From positions 56,825,839-56,889,838 of the forward strand of contig CM060974.1 of the NCBI GenBank assembly GCA_030765045.1: DNA of 64,000 nt, in the 5' to 3' direction. The position numbers were made by a program, and so were the translations under genes. Position 1 is the first letter of the stretch, and every line of letters begins with the position of its first letter. This DNA comes from Tenodera sinensis (Eukaryota > Arthropoda > Insecta > Mantodea > Mantidae). A model generated the notes under the pieces. It searched no databases and was not told the origin of the DNA. It saw only the letters and a program-made list of their open reading frames with translations. This document shows, piece after piece, positions 50,796 to 61,729 of the stretch.

Positions 50796-52150
50796 ATCAA
50801 GGAAAGGATCAACACATGCCACTTTTAGGTTCATGGACAAGGTAAGGCAAGTATGTGTCCAATTGTAGGTTGCAAAGGTCCTAGTAACATCAACAACATA
50901 TGCATGAAGCATAAGAGGTATGTGTTTGGTCCCTGTTCAGGAAATATGCAGTACATGTGTATGAAGTGTTCTGACCAATATGGTGGAAGTGACTAAACAC
51001 AAAACATTGAACTGATTGTGTGACTGATGTTCCAATGCTATGTTACCAATGTTTAGAAGATAGTTCAACACGCTAAAAAGTGATTATATATATATGTTCC
51101 TGTGTTTGTAAACATTGCAGTCCTTTAACATGTAAGTAGATGTACTGTTTCATGTATAAAATAGTCTGAAATATATTATTTTCTAAATCAAAATAATCGT
51201 TTTTGCTCCTTCTTTCCTAATAAGGCAACATTGGCCCTTCTGGAGTTGAGTAACCTTACTTATATAGCACTGTTTCAAGCAGTACCTGGTGAACTGAGGT
51301 TCGCTGGGTGGTAGGGGGGAGGGGGGACTAAATGAAGACAGTGGTAACCTACAAATAACATCCCAAGTTGACTCAAAGTGATAGTGAAGTCAACCTAAAG
51401 CAGACATAGAAACATTAGACCCAACAAACGCAGAGTAGCTCACTGCGTTAGTGAAACAGAGCTATCCTCTAGCAGGAGGCCTTTGCCCTTCAAGGTACAC
51501 ATTAGGCTATTATTGTTATTGTTATACTTATTTATATAAACTTGAAAAGCAAATTGTTAACTTACCTACAGATTACCAACCCTGTTATGTATGACTAACA
51601 CCTCCTAGAACTTAAAACGTTAACTAAATGTAAATTTTCGGTGCAATTGTCAGAGTCGATTCTGAGATATAGGGAAACTCATAAATATTTCATAAGCATT
51701 GTCATCATTATAGCCATAAGAGGCCCACTGCCGAACATAGGCCTCCCCTATAGACATCAACCTAGTTTGAATCTTTTGTTCAGCATTTGTTCCACCATGG
51801 AGTTCAGTTCTTTAGTGTTACTGTGGACTTTAACTTGTAGGGCATTCACACGTTGACCAAGGTCCTCCATCTTTCCACTGAGTTCTTACATGTCTTCATT
51901 CACCCTACCTAGTTACTTATTTATGCCCTCAAAAGGTTCTATCAGCATATTCAACATTCCTGTTTACATCTTTTTCATTCCAGAATTCATTTTGTTTCCT
52001 GTTATATCTATCTTGACTAACGCTTGTTTCATCAACTGCTCCATATAATTTTTCGACACATTCCTGACACTAATTCTGGCAATTTTAGTTTTAACTGTCT
52101 TTATTTTTATAAAAACTTCAGAATGACACTATGCATAAGCACTAATAAAC
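50796..52150. other. Spacer with a short repeat fragment
   Basis: At about 51712-51752 AGGCCCACTGCCGAACATAG and GCCTCCCCTATAG resemble a widespread insect LINE 3' fragment (ACTGCTGAACATAGGCCTCC-type, possibly RTE). A purine run GGTAGGGGGGAGGGGGGAC lies at 51311-51329. No gene was seen. Confidence 0.35.
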
Positions 52151-53760
52151 AACAAAACCACAGGAAGAAAAGTAGACAAAGACGTATGTATGCAATACAC
52201 ATTTCTATTTCAATCATATATAACATTGTATAAGTTGTTGGTTGAAGAGGAAGTACAGAAAGAAATGTGATTGCATTTAGGAAAAGAAAACTGAGCAGAG
52301 AAAGTTATATGAATGTAATATGCTGCATTCCTATTCCAAGCATATAGAAATAATTGTATAAACTATTTGTAGAAGAGGAAATAGAGAAAGCAGTGTTATT
52401 GTGTTTTGTAAAAGAAAGATGAGCAGAAAAAGCTGTGTGAATGTTATACATTGCATTTATATTCCAAACGTACAGAAAAATGTATGAAATTTTTGAAGAA
52501 GTGGGAGTAGAGTAGAACGTGTGAATGTGTTATGTAGAAGAAAAAGTGGTAGATAAAATCACGTGAATGTAAAACGTTGTGTAGTAAAATGGATTGCATA
52601 AAAACCTTCTCCATAAAAAAAAAAAAATTCTTAAATGTGTCAATTTTCATGGCGATTGGTCCACTGGTTTGGAGTTGATTATGAACCTCATATGCACCAA
52701 TGCCCATATATATAGTTGTATGAACTCTATGTTGAAGAGTCGGTCTGGGTGGCTCAGTTGGTTAGACGCTGGCCTACGGATCCCAAGGTCGCAGGTTCAA
52801 ACCCGGCCCAGGCCGATGGTTTTTAAGTGTGCTTAAAAACGACAGCTCCATGTCAGTAGATTTACTGGCATGTAAAAGAACTCCTGCGGGACAAAATTCC
52901 GGCACACCGGCGACGCTGATGTGATCCTGGCAATTGACAGCGTCGTTAAACAACAAAATAATTTTTAATTTTCTATGTTGAAGAGCATGTAACATGTGAA
53001 TTATGTAAAACAAAAGTGAGTTGAAAAAATAGTGTGAATGTAATATGTTACATTTCTGTTTCAAACATATAGAAAATTGTATTAATTGTATTTTGAAGGG
53101 CAAGTAGAGAAAGAAGCATGACTCTCATAAAAGAAGAGTGAATACAGAAAACCGTGTGAATGTAATATGTGGCATTTATATATAAGTAAAATGGATAGCA
53201 TAAAAACCTCTAGGAAAAGTACATATACATGCCAAATGTTGTGGTGATCAGTCAAGTACTTTCCGAGATTAATGGTTACATATATACAAACATCCATTTT
53301 GGAGGTATATAGACAATAGGAATTGTGTGTAGAAGAGACAGAGATGTGAATGCATTACCTAAAGGTGAGTACAGAAAACAGTGTCAGTGTAATACATTTC
53401 TGTTCCAAATGCACAGAAAATTTTAAGATTTATTTGCAGAAGCGGGAAAAAATGTATTTGTTGTAAAAAATTGCGTTTTTTCAGGAAAATCTTTTGTACA
53501 AAAATTACTACAGAAAGTGATATTAATGTTTTATCTAAACATGAGTTGACAAAACAGCATGAATGTTATGCATAACATTTTTATTTCAAACATTAAGAAA
53601 ATAGCATGAATTATTGTTACATGAGAGAACAAAGAAGCTTTGTTGTGTAAAATCACATTTTTTCAGGAAAGACAGCCTGTGTAGATAATCTTAGAAAGCA
53701 AAACCTTATCTCAACACAAAATTTTATCCAAATCGATAGTTTTGTGTCCAAGATATGTGG
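52150..53760. repeat. Strongly diverged minisatellite, unit about 120-190 bp
   Basis: Variants of GTGAATGTAATATGTTACAT ... TTCCAAACATATAGAAAA, followed by an AGAAGAGGAAATAGAGAAAG-like stretch, recur at about 52190, 52310, 52440, 53035, 53155, 53375 and 53560. The units are irregular and old. A SINE1 copy (52740-52971) is inserted among them. Confidence 0.6.
52740..52971 (+). mobile_element. SINE1, full-length copy
   Basis: Flanked by the 14-bp direct repeat TCTATGTTGAAGAG (52726-52739, 52972-52985). The head has A box GGGTGGCTCAGTTGGTTAG and B box AGGTTCAAACCC. Its acceptor-stem halves GGTCTGG and CCAGGCC can pair in full, so the tRNA origin is clear. The tail is AT-rich (AACAAAATAATTTTTAATT) rather than pure A, and may copy the end of a partner LINE that is not in this window. 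Confidence 0.92.
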
Positions 53761-53982
53761 AACATGTATATAAGAGTTGCTCATTTAAAGATATAAGAAT
53801 CACATAATACATACATAACTATAAATTCCACTGAATTATATATATCTTACAAATTGTATAATAAAGAAGTGCAATATAGTGTTAAATTTGTGTGATAAGC
53901 AATGCTGAGACTGAGCCATGATACTCCATTATAAACTGTGATACTACATTATTTCAAGCATGTACATCTTTAACTCAATATG

Positions 53983-54475
53983 TTGTTGTTGTTGTTTTCT
54001 AGTGCCTTGCATCTGGCAATGAAGCCATTAGCATTCGTGCTTTCCAATACTTTTGAACTGTAGTTTCTTCTGATCTTAATGCTTCACAGGTCTGTGGCTT
54101 TCATGTAACTGTTTTCTTAACGGGCACCAGTTTTACAATGTGGCAGTTACATCACCCGACTTAAACCCCCATTTTGCAAGGGGGACCACACCTATCGTTG
54201 GTCAACGATCGGACCTAGCCGGGAGGACTAAATAGATGATATTTAGATCCACCGACCTTCCCCTCATGTGCCTCTGAGGGACGCTGTTGTGCTGTGATAG
54301 GGCAGCACATATGTAAATGACATTTCCTCCATTTTAGATGAAACAGTTATACCGCTGTGATTCGGTCCCCAGAGCCTCATCTGTTAAAAGCAGGGTGCAC
54401 CACGGGCAGGATGAGGATGGGAATTGGGTAGGAGAGGCTATAGGAGGCGCATCACTACCCCTTACTACCCCTTAA
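53983..54475 (-). mobile_element. Mini-LINE, A type (internally deleted LINE-A)
   Basis: Flanked by the 15-bp direct repeat CTTTAACTCAATATG (53968-53982, 54476-54490). Read on the minus strand, its first ~380 bases match the LINE-A leader (8540-8915), including the ATG. They join directly to the last ~95 bases of LINE-A (12588-12683) and end in (CAA)n. The deletion equals 8916-12587 of LINE-A, about 3.67 kb. The leftover frame is ATG plus five codons, then TGA. It was copied as a short RNA by LINE-A enzymes, judging from its ends. Confidence 0.9.
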
Positions 54476-54490
54476 CTTTAACTCAATATG

Positions 54491-54904
54491 TAAGTATAAT
54501 GGTTATACTGTATAATAGCGCTGTGGCTCCTACCACTGGAAACAGTGTGGCCTAGGCAGCTGCTGCTGAAATCTCCACCACATCAATATATTGCCAACTC
54601 TTCCATATCAAAACATCATCAAATATAACAATTGAAAGAGAATTAATGTGGGAACAACTCTTCAAGGGAACATCTCTAGGCAAGCATTATTGTACAAGCC
54701 CAAAGACGAACAGACATAGGGTAACCATGATGAAGGTGGATAGAACTGTTCTAGTTAGCTTCGTAACAGGTCCTACGGCCTGCTACTTGTTATGGAAGAA
54801 GAAATTTCTTGAAAAACAACCTAACCTTGACAGAAAGAGTGAAAGCTTTGTATACATGAATAATATCCTGTTGTGCAAAGAATGCACCATCACAATTAAC
54901 TAAT
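54491..54904. other. Spacer, nothing recognised
   Basis: An 85-codon open frame (54646-54903, MWEQLFKGTSLG ...) resembles nothing that I know and is probably chance. Confidence 0.3.
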
Positions 54905-54914
54905 GAACTCACGT

Positions 54915-55456
54915 TAGAGCAGAAAATCATTCTCCAGCCTTAAGGGCCATAGTCTAGTGGATAATCTCCTTCCAGACGTTTTGTTTGAAGCTGCGTTGAA
55001 CATTCTCAATGGTGTGACCATAGTACTTTGCTAGTCTCGGCAACAACTGATACAGAGCTGTTTGGTTTCACAGGTTTTATACACTTAGCATGTGTGGGCT
55101 TATGATGGTTGGTCTGGACTTTGTTTATTGGTTCGGCTGCTGTGTGGAATGGGCTAAAGCGAGGGCTGCTTCCATTGTCTGATTGTTGTCAATGGGCTGG
55201 GACTTACTGTGGCTGAGGCTATTGATGGCGCATGATCTTCAATTTGTCTCTGGTTATGTCTTTTGCATGCTTTGTATAATGTTGGATGTCAAGCTTTATA
55301 TAAGCGCTTTATTTCTTCCTTCCTATTGAAGTTACCTTTATGTTTGAAAATATCTATTGCCTTGCGGCTTAACCAGGTGAAATAATGCACCATGCAAGAC
55401 AGGATGGCTGTGTCTAATACTGTATAACGTGTTGCCCTGGTCCCTGGTGCTAGTAT
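54915..55456 (-). pseudogene. PLE3 minus piece, GIY-YIG end
   Basis: The minus frame reads TVLDTAILSC, HYFTWLSRKAIDIFKHKGNFNRKEEIKRLYKAWHP (the Glu and Asn of the endonuclease end). It continues into terminal sequence that matches 62820-63150 on the plus strand. It lacks RT and the GIY-YIG core. Confidence 0.7.
54970..55012 (-). ncRNA. Hammerhead-like core, PLE3 minus piece (decayed)
   Basis: The minus strand reads TTGAGAA, TGTTC ... (stem II), AAACAAAACGTC-TGG. Compared with 63100-63140 (CTGAGGA, TGTTC...GAACA), the family form has a stem II of TGTTC/GAACA. Both copies have lost bases of the core. Confidence 0.4.
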
Positions 55457-55461
55457 TGTGG

Positions 55462-55911
55462 GAAACAATGATAACTCACAAGCACAGAAGCCCAACCTCC
55501 TAGACTACATGGACTACCAAAGGTTCACAAACCAGAAGTACCACTCCGCCCCATACTGCAATCCCATCTCCTACATACTACTTAGCGAACACCTGGCCAA
55601 ACACCTGCAGCCACAGGTTGATAATACTGACTATTACATCAAGAAGACTATTACATGTTGAAAACCTGAAATCCTTGACCATGGAGCCCAATGATTTTCT
55701 TATAAGTTTTGATGTTACTTTTCTGTTCACCTTGGCACCCATCCAGGAGACTGCTACTCTTCTACTAGAAGTATTCCCTGAGGACATCAAACTTATTCGG
55801 TCAGAACAGAATGATGGAGTGGCTATGGGCAGTCCAGTGAGTCCAGTTATTACTATTATATGGAACATTTTGAGGCCACTGTTTTGGATTCTGCTAAACA
55901 AAAACCCATAT
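55462..55911 (+). pseudogene. PLE3 plus copy, first RT part
   Basis: Pieces read SEHLAKHLQPQVDNTD, LEPNDFLISFDVTFLFTLAP and NDGVAMGSPVSPV, the middle RT motifs, in several frames. It stops at PIY just before the catalytic YVDD, exactly where PLE2 is inserted. Confidence 0.7.
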
Positions 55912-55954
55912 ATTCAAGATGTTCTCGGGCTTCTAGCCAGGTGTAGTGATGAAG

Positions 55955-56001
55955 AGCCATCGATGATTTGGGAGTGTACATCACTCCCATCATCAGGATG
56001 A
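55955..56001 (-). ncRNA. Hammerhead-like core, PLE2 minus copy (decayed)
   Basis: The minus strand reads CTGATGA (55990-55996), stem II TGGGAG...CTCCCA, then AATCATCG. The plus-strand relative at 61814 has AAAACGTCG here. The changes CG to CA or TG are those expected from methylated-CpG decay. Confidence 0.45.
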
Positions 56002-56079
56002 TGAATGACTAGCAAGAGTGAAGGGACCAGTATATGTACTGTCTGCTAGTATGTATCGAGTAAAAACATCCAGCCTAAT

Positions 56080-56582
56080 GTGGAGTTGGTTCAACGCTCC
56101 GTTGGAATCTGTGTTTTCTGAGCTGGTCGATTTCCAACTTTCAGGCTGGTTTCCAGGAGGGACTAAACTGCAATCCAGCATCCTGGTTCAGTGTGCTCTT
56201 CTTGGAGGAGATGGATAGAGCCTCCTTAACTCTCCGTTCCCAGAAACTGCTACATTTTGCCACAATGGTCGTTTCTTTGAAGTTAGCTCTGTGGTCTTTT
56301 TCAAACCAGTGCTCCGCCAGCCCTGACTTGTCAGGCTGCATTAAGTGTATGGACCGTTTGTGCTCCTTGACTGGTGGAAATGGTCCTGCCCGTTTGCCCT
56401 ATGTATGGTGTACCGCATTCACAGTGGATACGGTATACCACATGGTACATTAAGGTCCAGCTTATGCTTAACCGGTCTCAGTAGGTGTTTGATCTTCAAA
56501 GGCGGCTTGTGGATGGTCCTGATGTTGTGCTTTGTGAGATTCTACTGATTCTGCCAGATAGATTGCCAGTATATGGGATGCA
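56080..56582 (-). pseudogene. PLE2 minus copy, GIY-YIG endonuclease
   Basis: The core is readable in shifted frames as VYRIHCECGTPYIGQTGRTIST, with HTLNAA and DKSGLAEHWFEKDHRA, and ends ERRVKEALSISSKKSTLNQD. It is separated from its RT by the SINE1 at 56583-56814. Confidence 0.75.
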
Positions 56583-56814
56583 AACTTATTATTTTGTTCT
56601 TTAACGACGCTGTCCATTGCCAGGATCACATCAGCACCGCCGGTGTGTCGGAATTTCGTCCCGCAGGAGTTCTTTTACATACCAGTAAATCTACTGACAG
56701 GGAGCTGTGGTTTTAAAGCACACTTAAAAATCATCGGCCTGGGCTGGGTTTGAACCTGCGATCTTGGGATCAGTAGGCCAGCGTCTAAACAACTGAGCCA
56801 CCCAGACCGACATA
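56583..56814 (-). mobile_element. SINE1 copy inside PLE2
   Basis: Flanked by TATATGGGATGCA (56570-56582 and 56815-56827). Read on the minus strand it has GGTCTGGGTGGCTCAGTTG, TAGACGCTGG, the B box region and the same AT-rich end as the other copies. The empty site can be read at 58940-58960 in the other PLE2 half. Confidence 0.9.
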
Positions 56815-56850
56815 TATATGGGATGCAGGCTCGTATAGTGTTTGCTGAGA

Positions 56851-58340
56851 TTATGGTTTTCCTCTCTTGGCTCTGGAGATTGAGGCTTCAATATCATCTA
56901 CAGAGTAGCAGTTTTGGCGGAAAGTGTACCTCAGGTGCTGTAGTTCTTGCTTTAGGTGGCTGGGACTGGAGACAGACACAGCTATGTAGGCCAGACGGTT
57001 GAGAAGTTCGACCCGTTCTGATTTATGATGGAAACTGCAACCATTCAAATAGAGGTCAGTCGGTGTTGGTTTGCGGTACACTGTATGTCCCACAGTACCA
57101 CTGTTGTTTCTGGAGACCAGAATGTCCAAAAATGGCAGAGGTCCATCCTTCTCCACTTCCATGAACTGAATATGGAGTCAGAGGCTGTTGAGGTGTGTGA
57201 GGAAGCTCGGCAAAGTGTCTAGTACATGTGGCCATATAACGAATGTGTCGTCAACATAACGATAGAAATGAGATGGCTTCAGTGGGGCTGTGGCAAGTAT
57301 TTTGTGTTCCAGGTGTTACATGTAGAACTTTGCTATTGCTGGTGACAATGGAGAGCCCATTGCCACACCGTCCACTTGTTCATAGAATCTACCACCAAAC
57401 AGGAAGAAAGTGGATGTTAGAGTGTGCCGAAAGAGCTCGATGATGTTGGCCGGAAAGTGTTACATCAGAAGCTGGATGGTTTCTTGTAGCAGTACCCTTG
57501 TAAAATGAGATACCACATCAAAGCTGACGAGATCAGAAGGGCCAGTAGTGATGTCCAAGGACTGTATGAACTGTGTGGGGTTCATCACGTGGTGTGGGCA
57601 ATCCCCTACCAGAGGTTGCAACAGATCCGCTAGGTGGCATGCCAACCAGTGGCATCAAAAATGGGGCGTAATGGGAAGTCCGTTTTGTGGATCTTGGGGA
57701 GCGCATACGTTCTAGTAGGCCTGGATCCCAACTGCTTGATTTCTGGAGAAACGCTGAATCTTCTAATTAGTTGAGTGGTCCGTCGCTCAATGGAGGTGGT
57801 AGGATCCTTGCCGAGGATTCTGTAGGCTGGATCGTCTAAGAGCTGCTCCATTTTCTCTATGTACTGAGCTGTAGGGAGGACCACAGTTGCATTCCCCGTA
57901 TCTACCGGTAAGACGACCAAGTTCTCGTCATTCCACAGTCTCTTAAGTGCAAAGCTTTTGTCTAGGTTGATATTTGGATTAGGAAGCGAGGTTCGCATGA
58001 TGGCAGCAGCCACCAACACGCGTATTTCTTCTGCACTATCTACCGTGAGCTCCTGTATAGCAGAATCCACCCCGCTGACGATATCAGCCACTGGAAAAAT
58101 TATCTGTGTTGGCACAAAGTTTAAGCCTTTGGACAGCACGGAGATAGTGGCTTCACCTAAATCCAAGTTTGTCAGGTTCACTATGATCCAGTTGGGCAGT
58201 AGAAGAGGCACTGCCTTCTTGGAATGCACCGAGTCTAAATTCCTTGTCTGTTTCTTGGTGCTCCGGAGAAGCATGGTGTAACCTTGTTCAAAGGTAGAGG
58301 TCCAAACTATCCCAATCCGTTGGTGAGAGTCACGGAGATA
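56851..58340 (-). pseudogene. PLE2 minus copy, N-terminal region and reverse transcriptase
   Basis: From 58340 down, the frame carries the Penelope N-terminal region (ISVLSKGLNFVPT, VADIVSGVDSAIQEL), then VLPVDTGNATVVLPTAQY and TYALPKIHKTDFPLRPI. A shifted frame (57645-57460) has LADLLQPLVGD and DLVSFDVVSHFTRV. Further frames hold VDGVAMGSPLSPAIAKFYM, YRYVDDTFVIWPH and MEVEKDGPLPFLDILVSRNN, ending in the linker SVSSPSHLKQELQHLRYTFR. It is almost full length but broken by several frameshifts and stops. Confidence 0.8.
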
Positions 58341-58360
58341 ACTGCTAGAAGGAACTGCCA

Positions 58361-59444
58361 GTTTGGTGGTAGATTCTATGAACAAGTAGACGGTATGGCA
58401 ATGGCTTTCCATTGTCACCAGCAATAGCAAATTTCTACATGGAACACCTGGGACATGAACTACTTGCCACAGCCCCACTCAAGCCATCTCATTGCTACCG
58501 TTATGTTGACGACATATTCGTTATATGGCCACATGGACTAGACACTTTGCCGAACTTCCTCACACACCTAAACAGCCTCCGACCCCAAATTCAGTTCACC
58601 ATGGAAGTGGAGAAGGACGGAACTCTGCCATTTTTGGACATTCTGGTCTCCAGAAACAACAACGGTACTGTGGGACATGCAGTGTACCGCAAACCAACTC
58701 ACACTGACCTCTAGTTGAATGCTTGTAGTTTCCATCATAAATCACAACCGGTCGGAGTTCTCAGGATTCTGTGTCTGTCTCCGATCCAAGCCACCTAAAG
58801 CAAGAACTACAGCACCTAAGGCACACTTTCCACCAATATGGCTACTCCGTACACGATATTAAAGCCTCAATATCCAAAGCCAAGAGAGGAAAACCCCAAC
58901 CTCAGGAAACACCAGATAAGCTGATCGCCACTGCCTACATCCCATATACTGGCAATCTATCCAGTAGAATCAGTAGAATCTCGCAAAGCACTTCAGGACC
59001 ATCCACAAGGCACCTTTGAAGATCAGACACCTAATGAGACCAGTAAACCACAAACTGGACCTTAATGTACCAGGGGTATACTGTATCCCCTGTAAATGCG
59101 GGACACCGTACATAGGGCCAACCGGCAGGACCATTTCCACCAGAGTCAAGGAGCAGGAACGATCCATACGCTTAATGCAGCCCGACAAGTCAGGGCTGGC
59201 GGAGCACTGCTTTGAAAAAGACCACAGAGCTAACTTCAAAGAAACGACCATTGTGGCAAAATGTAGTGGTTTATGGGAACGGAGGGTTAAGGAGACTCTG
59301 TCCACCTCCTCCGAGAAGAGCACACTGAACCGGGATGCTGGATTGCAGTTTAGTTCCTCCTGAAAATCAGCCTTAAGTTGGAAATCGACCAGCTCAGAAA
59401 ACACAGATTCCAAAGGAGCGTTGAACCAACTCCACATTAGGCTG
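58361..59444 (+). pseudogene. PLE2 plus copy, RT end and GIY-YIG
   Basis: Starts GGRFYEQVDGMAMAF, then PLSPAIANFYMEHLG, YRYVDDIFVIWPHGLDT and MEVEKDGTLPFLDILVS, and stops. The endonuclease is intact as a frame at 59016-59363: GVYCIPCKCGTPYIGPTGR, SIRLMQPDKSGLAEHCFEKDH, ERRVKETLSTSSEKSTLNRD. It ends at ACATTAGGCTG where PLE4 is inserted. Confidence 0.8.
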
Positions 59445-59447
59445 CCA

Positions 59448-59860
59448 TCACACCCTATAAAAAATCTGGCATATACCAGATTGAATGCGGTGACTGTAGT
59501 GGGGTGCGTGTGGGAGAGGCCAAAATGAGTTTGGGAGTGGGATCCAGGGGGCACTTTAGGGGTGTGGAACCAAACAGTTGGAGGGGTCAGCAGTTGCCAC
59601 TCACTTTTGGAGGGAAGGCCACGGCTTGGGGCTGGAACTGAAGCTCCTCTGTCGATGTGGGAACAAATCTTCATCCCCCAGAAGGATATCTTCAGCAAGT
59701 TCCTTGAACCACCACCAGAGGAGACCTCAGAGGAGGTATCACCATCTGCACCACGGAGAGCCAGTCTGGTTGATAATGGAGGAAAGTCTGCCTCCAAAAC
59801 ATGTGGCGGTGAATTGGAAGTGTTGTGTGGTGTTGTTGATCGACTCACCTTTTTGGTTTA
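59448..59860 (+). pseudogene. PLE4 GIY-YIG endonuclease
   Basis: Shifted frames read KNLAYQIECGDCGGVYVGETKMSLGVR (GIY-YIG core with Cys pair), then SAVATHFWREGHGLGLE. This matches the second half of Penelope endonucleases. It then runs into terminal sequence. Confidence 0.65.
59768..59805 (+). ncRNA. Hammerhead-like core, PLE4 (weak)
   Basis: TTGATAA, then stem II TGGAGG...CCTCCA, then AAAC. It fits the same pattern as the other families with decayed core bases. The GUC triplet is not present (ATG instead). Confidence 0.3.
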
Positions 59861-60038
59861 ACAAGAATTGATTTATTGATTTTAGTAACAGAACACCAGT
59901 TAAGTGACCATGATGCTGCATCATCCACATGTTGGATTTTCATGTTCTAATTACTTCTTGCATTACTTACCTACTTCCAGCACACTTACTACTTGATTGT
60001 TGTAAAGAATTCTGGATCACTTTTTCATATACAGTTGA

Positions 60039-60566
60039 ATGTTGGAAAATCCTTACCCATCTAACAGCACTTCAAAAACGCCTAGTCTTCCAATGGATAC
60101 CAGCTCATTGTGAACTGAGTGGTAATGACAAAGCTGATTTTCTTGCAAAAAAGGGTACCAGCAGTGTACAGAAATCTATAGTTAATCTACCATTTTATGC
60201 AGCTAAAACATTAGTCAACTCTGAATTAAAAAAAGTTATTGCAAATTATTACTATGAAAAACCAAAAAATGAAAGATGGGAACTACCAAACATTCAAACA
60301 GTAATTCCTGAGTATCCTCAAAAAATGGCAGTTGCAACCTTCAGGTTGATTACGGGACATAATTGTCTGGCAAAGCATTTAAACAGAATTGGGATATATT
60401 CTTCACCACTCTTGTATTCTATGTGATCTGCAGAGGAAATGGACCAAGACAACCTTCAAATATGCCCGGCCACTTCTAGCACCCTTCCCATCCATCAGTG
60501 AAAAATATTGGAGAGTAAGAGGATTAATGACTTCATTGTCAGAAGTCCAGCATTAGCTAACAACAA
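60039..60566 (+). mobile_element. LINE-B, short 5'-truncated copy inside PLE4
   Basis: Flanked by the 13-bp repeat CATATACAGTTGA (60026-60038, 60567-60579). It starts in RNase H (ECWKILTHLTAL, WIPAHC, GNDKADFLAKKG) and ends CCAGCATTAGCTAACAACAA. It is the cleanest LINE-B insertion here and confirms the 3' end of the family. Confidence 0.9.
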
Positions 60567-60579
60567 CATATACAGTTGA

Positions 60580-61353
60580 GTCTGATTTAGGTGTATATCA
60601 AAAGGAAGAGGGAAGATTACTTGTAACTCAGAATTACTTACAAATGAGATTTTGTTAATGCATCACATTTAAAAAAAAGCAATACAGTGGGCCTATGTGT
60701 GTAAAATTGTACATATGCACATTCCTACTATTTGTTTAGTTTTATGTTCCAAGGCTTTTCATAATAGGGGTTACCAATCAACCAAATATGTGAGACTTTC
60801 ATTTTAAGTTTAATTTGTATTTGTTATTTATTATAATAGCGTTTTTAGCTGTTCCTACTATTTGTTTACAAATAGTAAGCAACAGATATACACTTTAAAA
60901 ATAAAGTAATGGACCACTTGAAATGTTTACAAGTTGCTATTACAAATGTTGAAAATCTCAAATGAGTATGGTTATAACATATTCTAAAGAAATTGAGTGC
61001 ATCTAGTCAGCGAGAACTGTTGTTCCTGAGTGCTCTGGATCTTACAAGCGGACGTTCTGATGGGGCAGTAGAAAGCTGTAATTGTTCTGTTTGGTGGTGT
61101 TCGCTGTTTGGAAATGATTGCTTCTGCAAATTTTGGCCAAATTTCACTGGAAATACAATACATAATAAAGTAAAAATGAACATATATACAGTAACACTCA
61201 GGGGTCTCCATCTAGGGGATTTGTGAATAGCGACCACAAGGTACCCAAGCTGAACAGAACATTACTTCCACTTACTGGTGTTTTGCTCCTCACTGTAGCT
61301 TTTCTATCTGACCTTACTTTGGTCATCTCTTGTTCTCTTCCGACCCCGATGCT
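60580..61353. other. Rest of the PLE4 interval, nothing coding
   Basis: AT-rich. The words ATTCCTACTATTTGTTTA (60721 and 60854, partial) recur. No gene was seen. Confidence 0.3.
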
Positions 61354-61359
61354 ATTAGG

Positions 61360-61729
61360 GTTCCTGAGGGCCAGGGAGTCTTTATTTTTCCAACCTCTCC
61401 ATTTCTCGAATTCCTCTATAAAATCTTAACCCCTAACATGCTGACTTGTCATGGCATGTAATACGTCCTCTGATTGGTAATCAGAGGATATGGTCGGTGA
61501 ATTTATTTTGATAATTCTCCCGGTCAGGTCGGTGAGACCCGTAAACCAACGACAGGTGTGGTCCTCCAGACATTCTAGGGGGTTGTGAGAGGGCGATGTG
61601 ACCGCCAAAACATAAAAATATGGTGCTCTCTAAAAAGCGGTTACTATTACTGCTATTGCTCTCTTTATATTGGAGAGCAAGAGGATTAATGACTTCATTG
61701 TCAGAAATCCAGCATTAGCTAACAACAAC
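61360..61729 (+). mobile_element. Mini-LINE, B type, copy 2
   Basis: Starts GTTCCTGAGGGCCAGGGAG, carries the leader block (GGTGAGACCCGTAAACCAAC, GGTGTGGTCCTCC), then ATTGGAGAGCAAGAGG to CTAACAACAAC, the LINE-B end. Target repeat ATTAGG (61354-61359, 61730-61735). It matches 13498-13860 throughout except for a few gaps near the internal joint. Confidence 0.85.

Larger units (their letters stand above)
59445..61353 (+). mobile_element. PLE4: Penelope-like fragment inside PLE2
   Basis: PLE2 reads ...CACATTAGGCTG at 59444. The same ATTAGG is at 61354-61359, and ATTAGGCTGGG continues PLE2 at 61730. This fits PLE4 inserting with a 9-bp repeat ATTAGGCTG, followed by the mini-LINE inserting into the right-hand repeat. 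Bases 59450-59800 hold a GIY-YIG domain; the rest is non-coding and carries the LINE-B copy. Its 3' limit is inferred from the repeat, not from recognised terminal sequence. Confidence 0.6.

Noticed and set aside
54646..54903. 85-codon frame as a small gene
   Set aside because: No motif, no splice signals, no similarity that I recognise, and it lies between transposon fragments.
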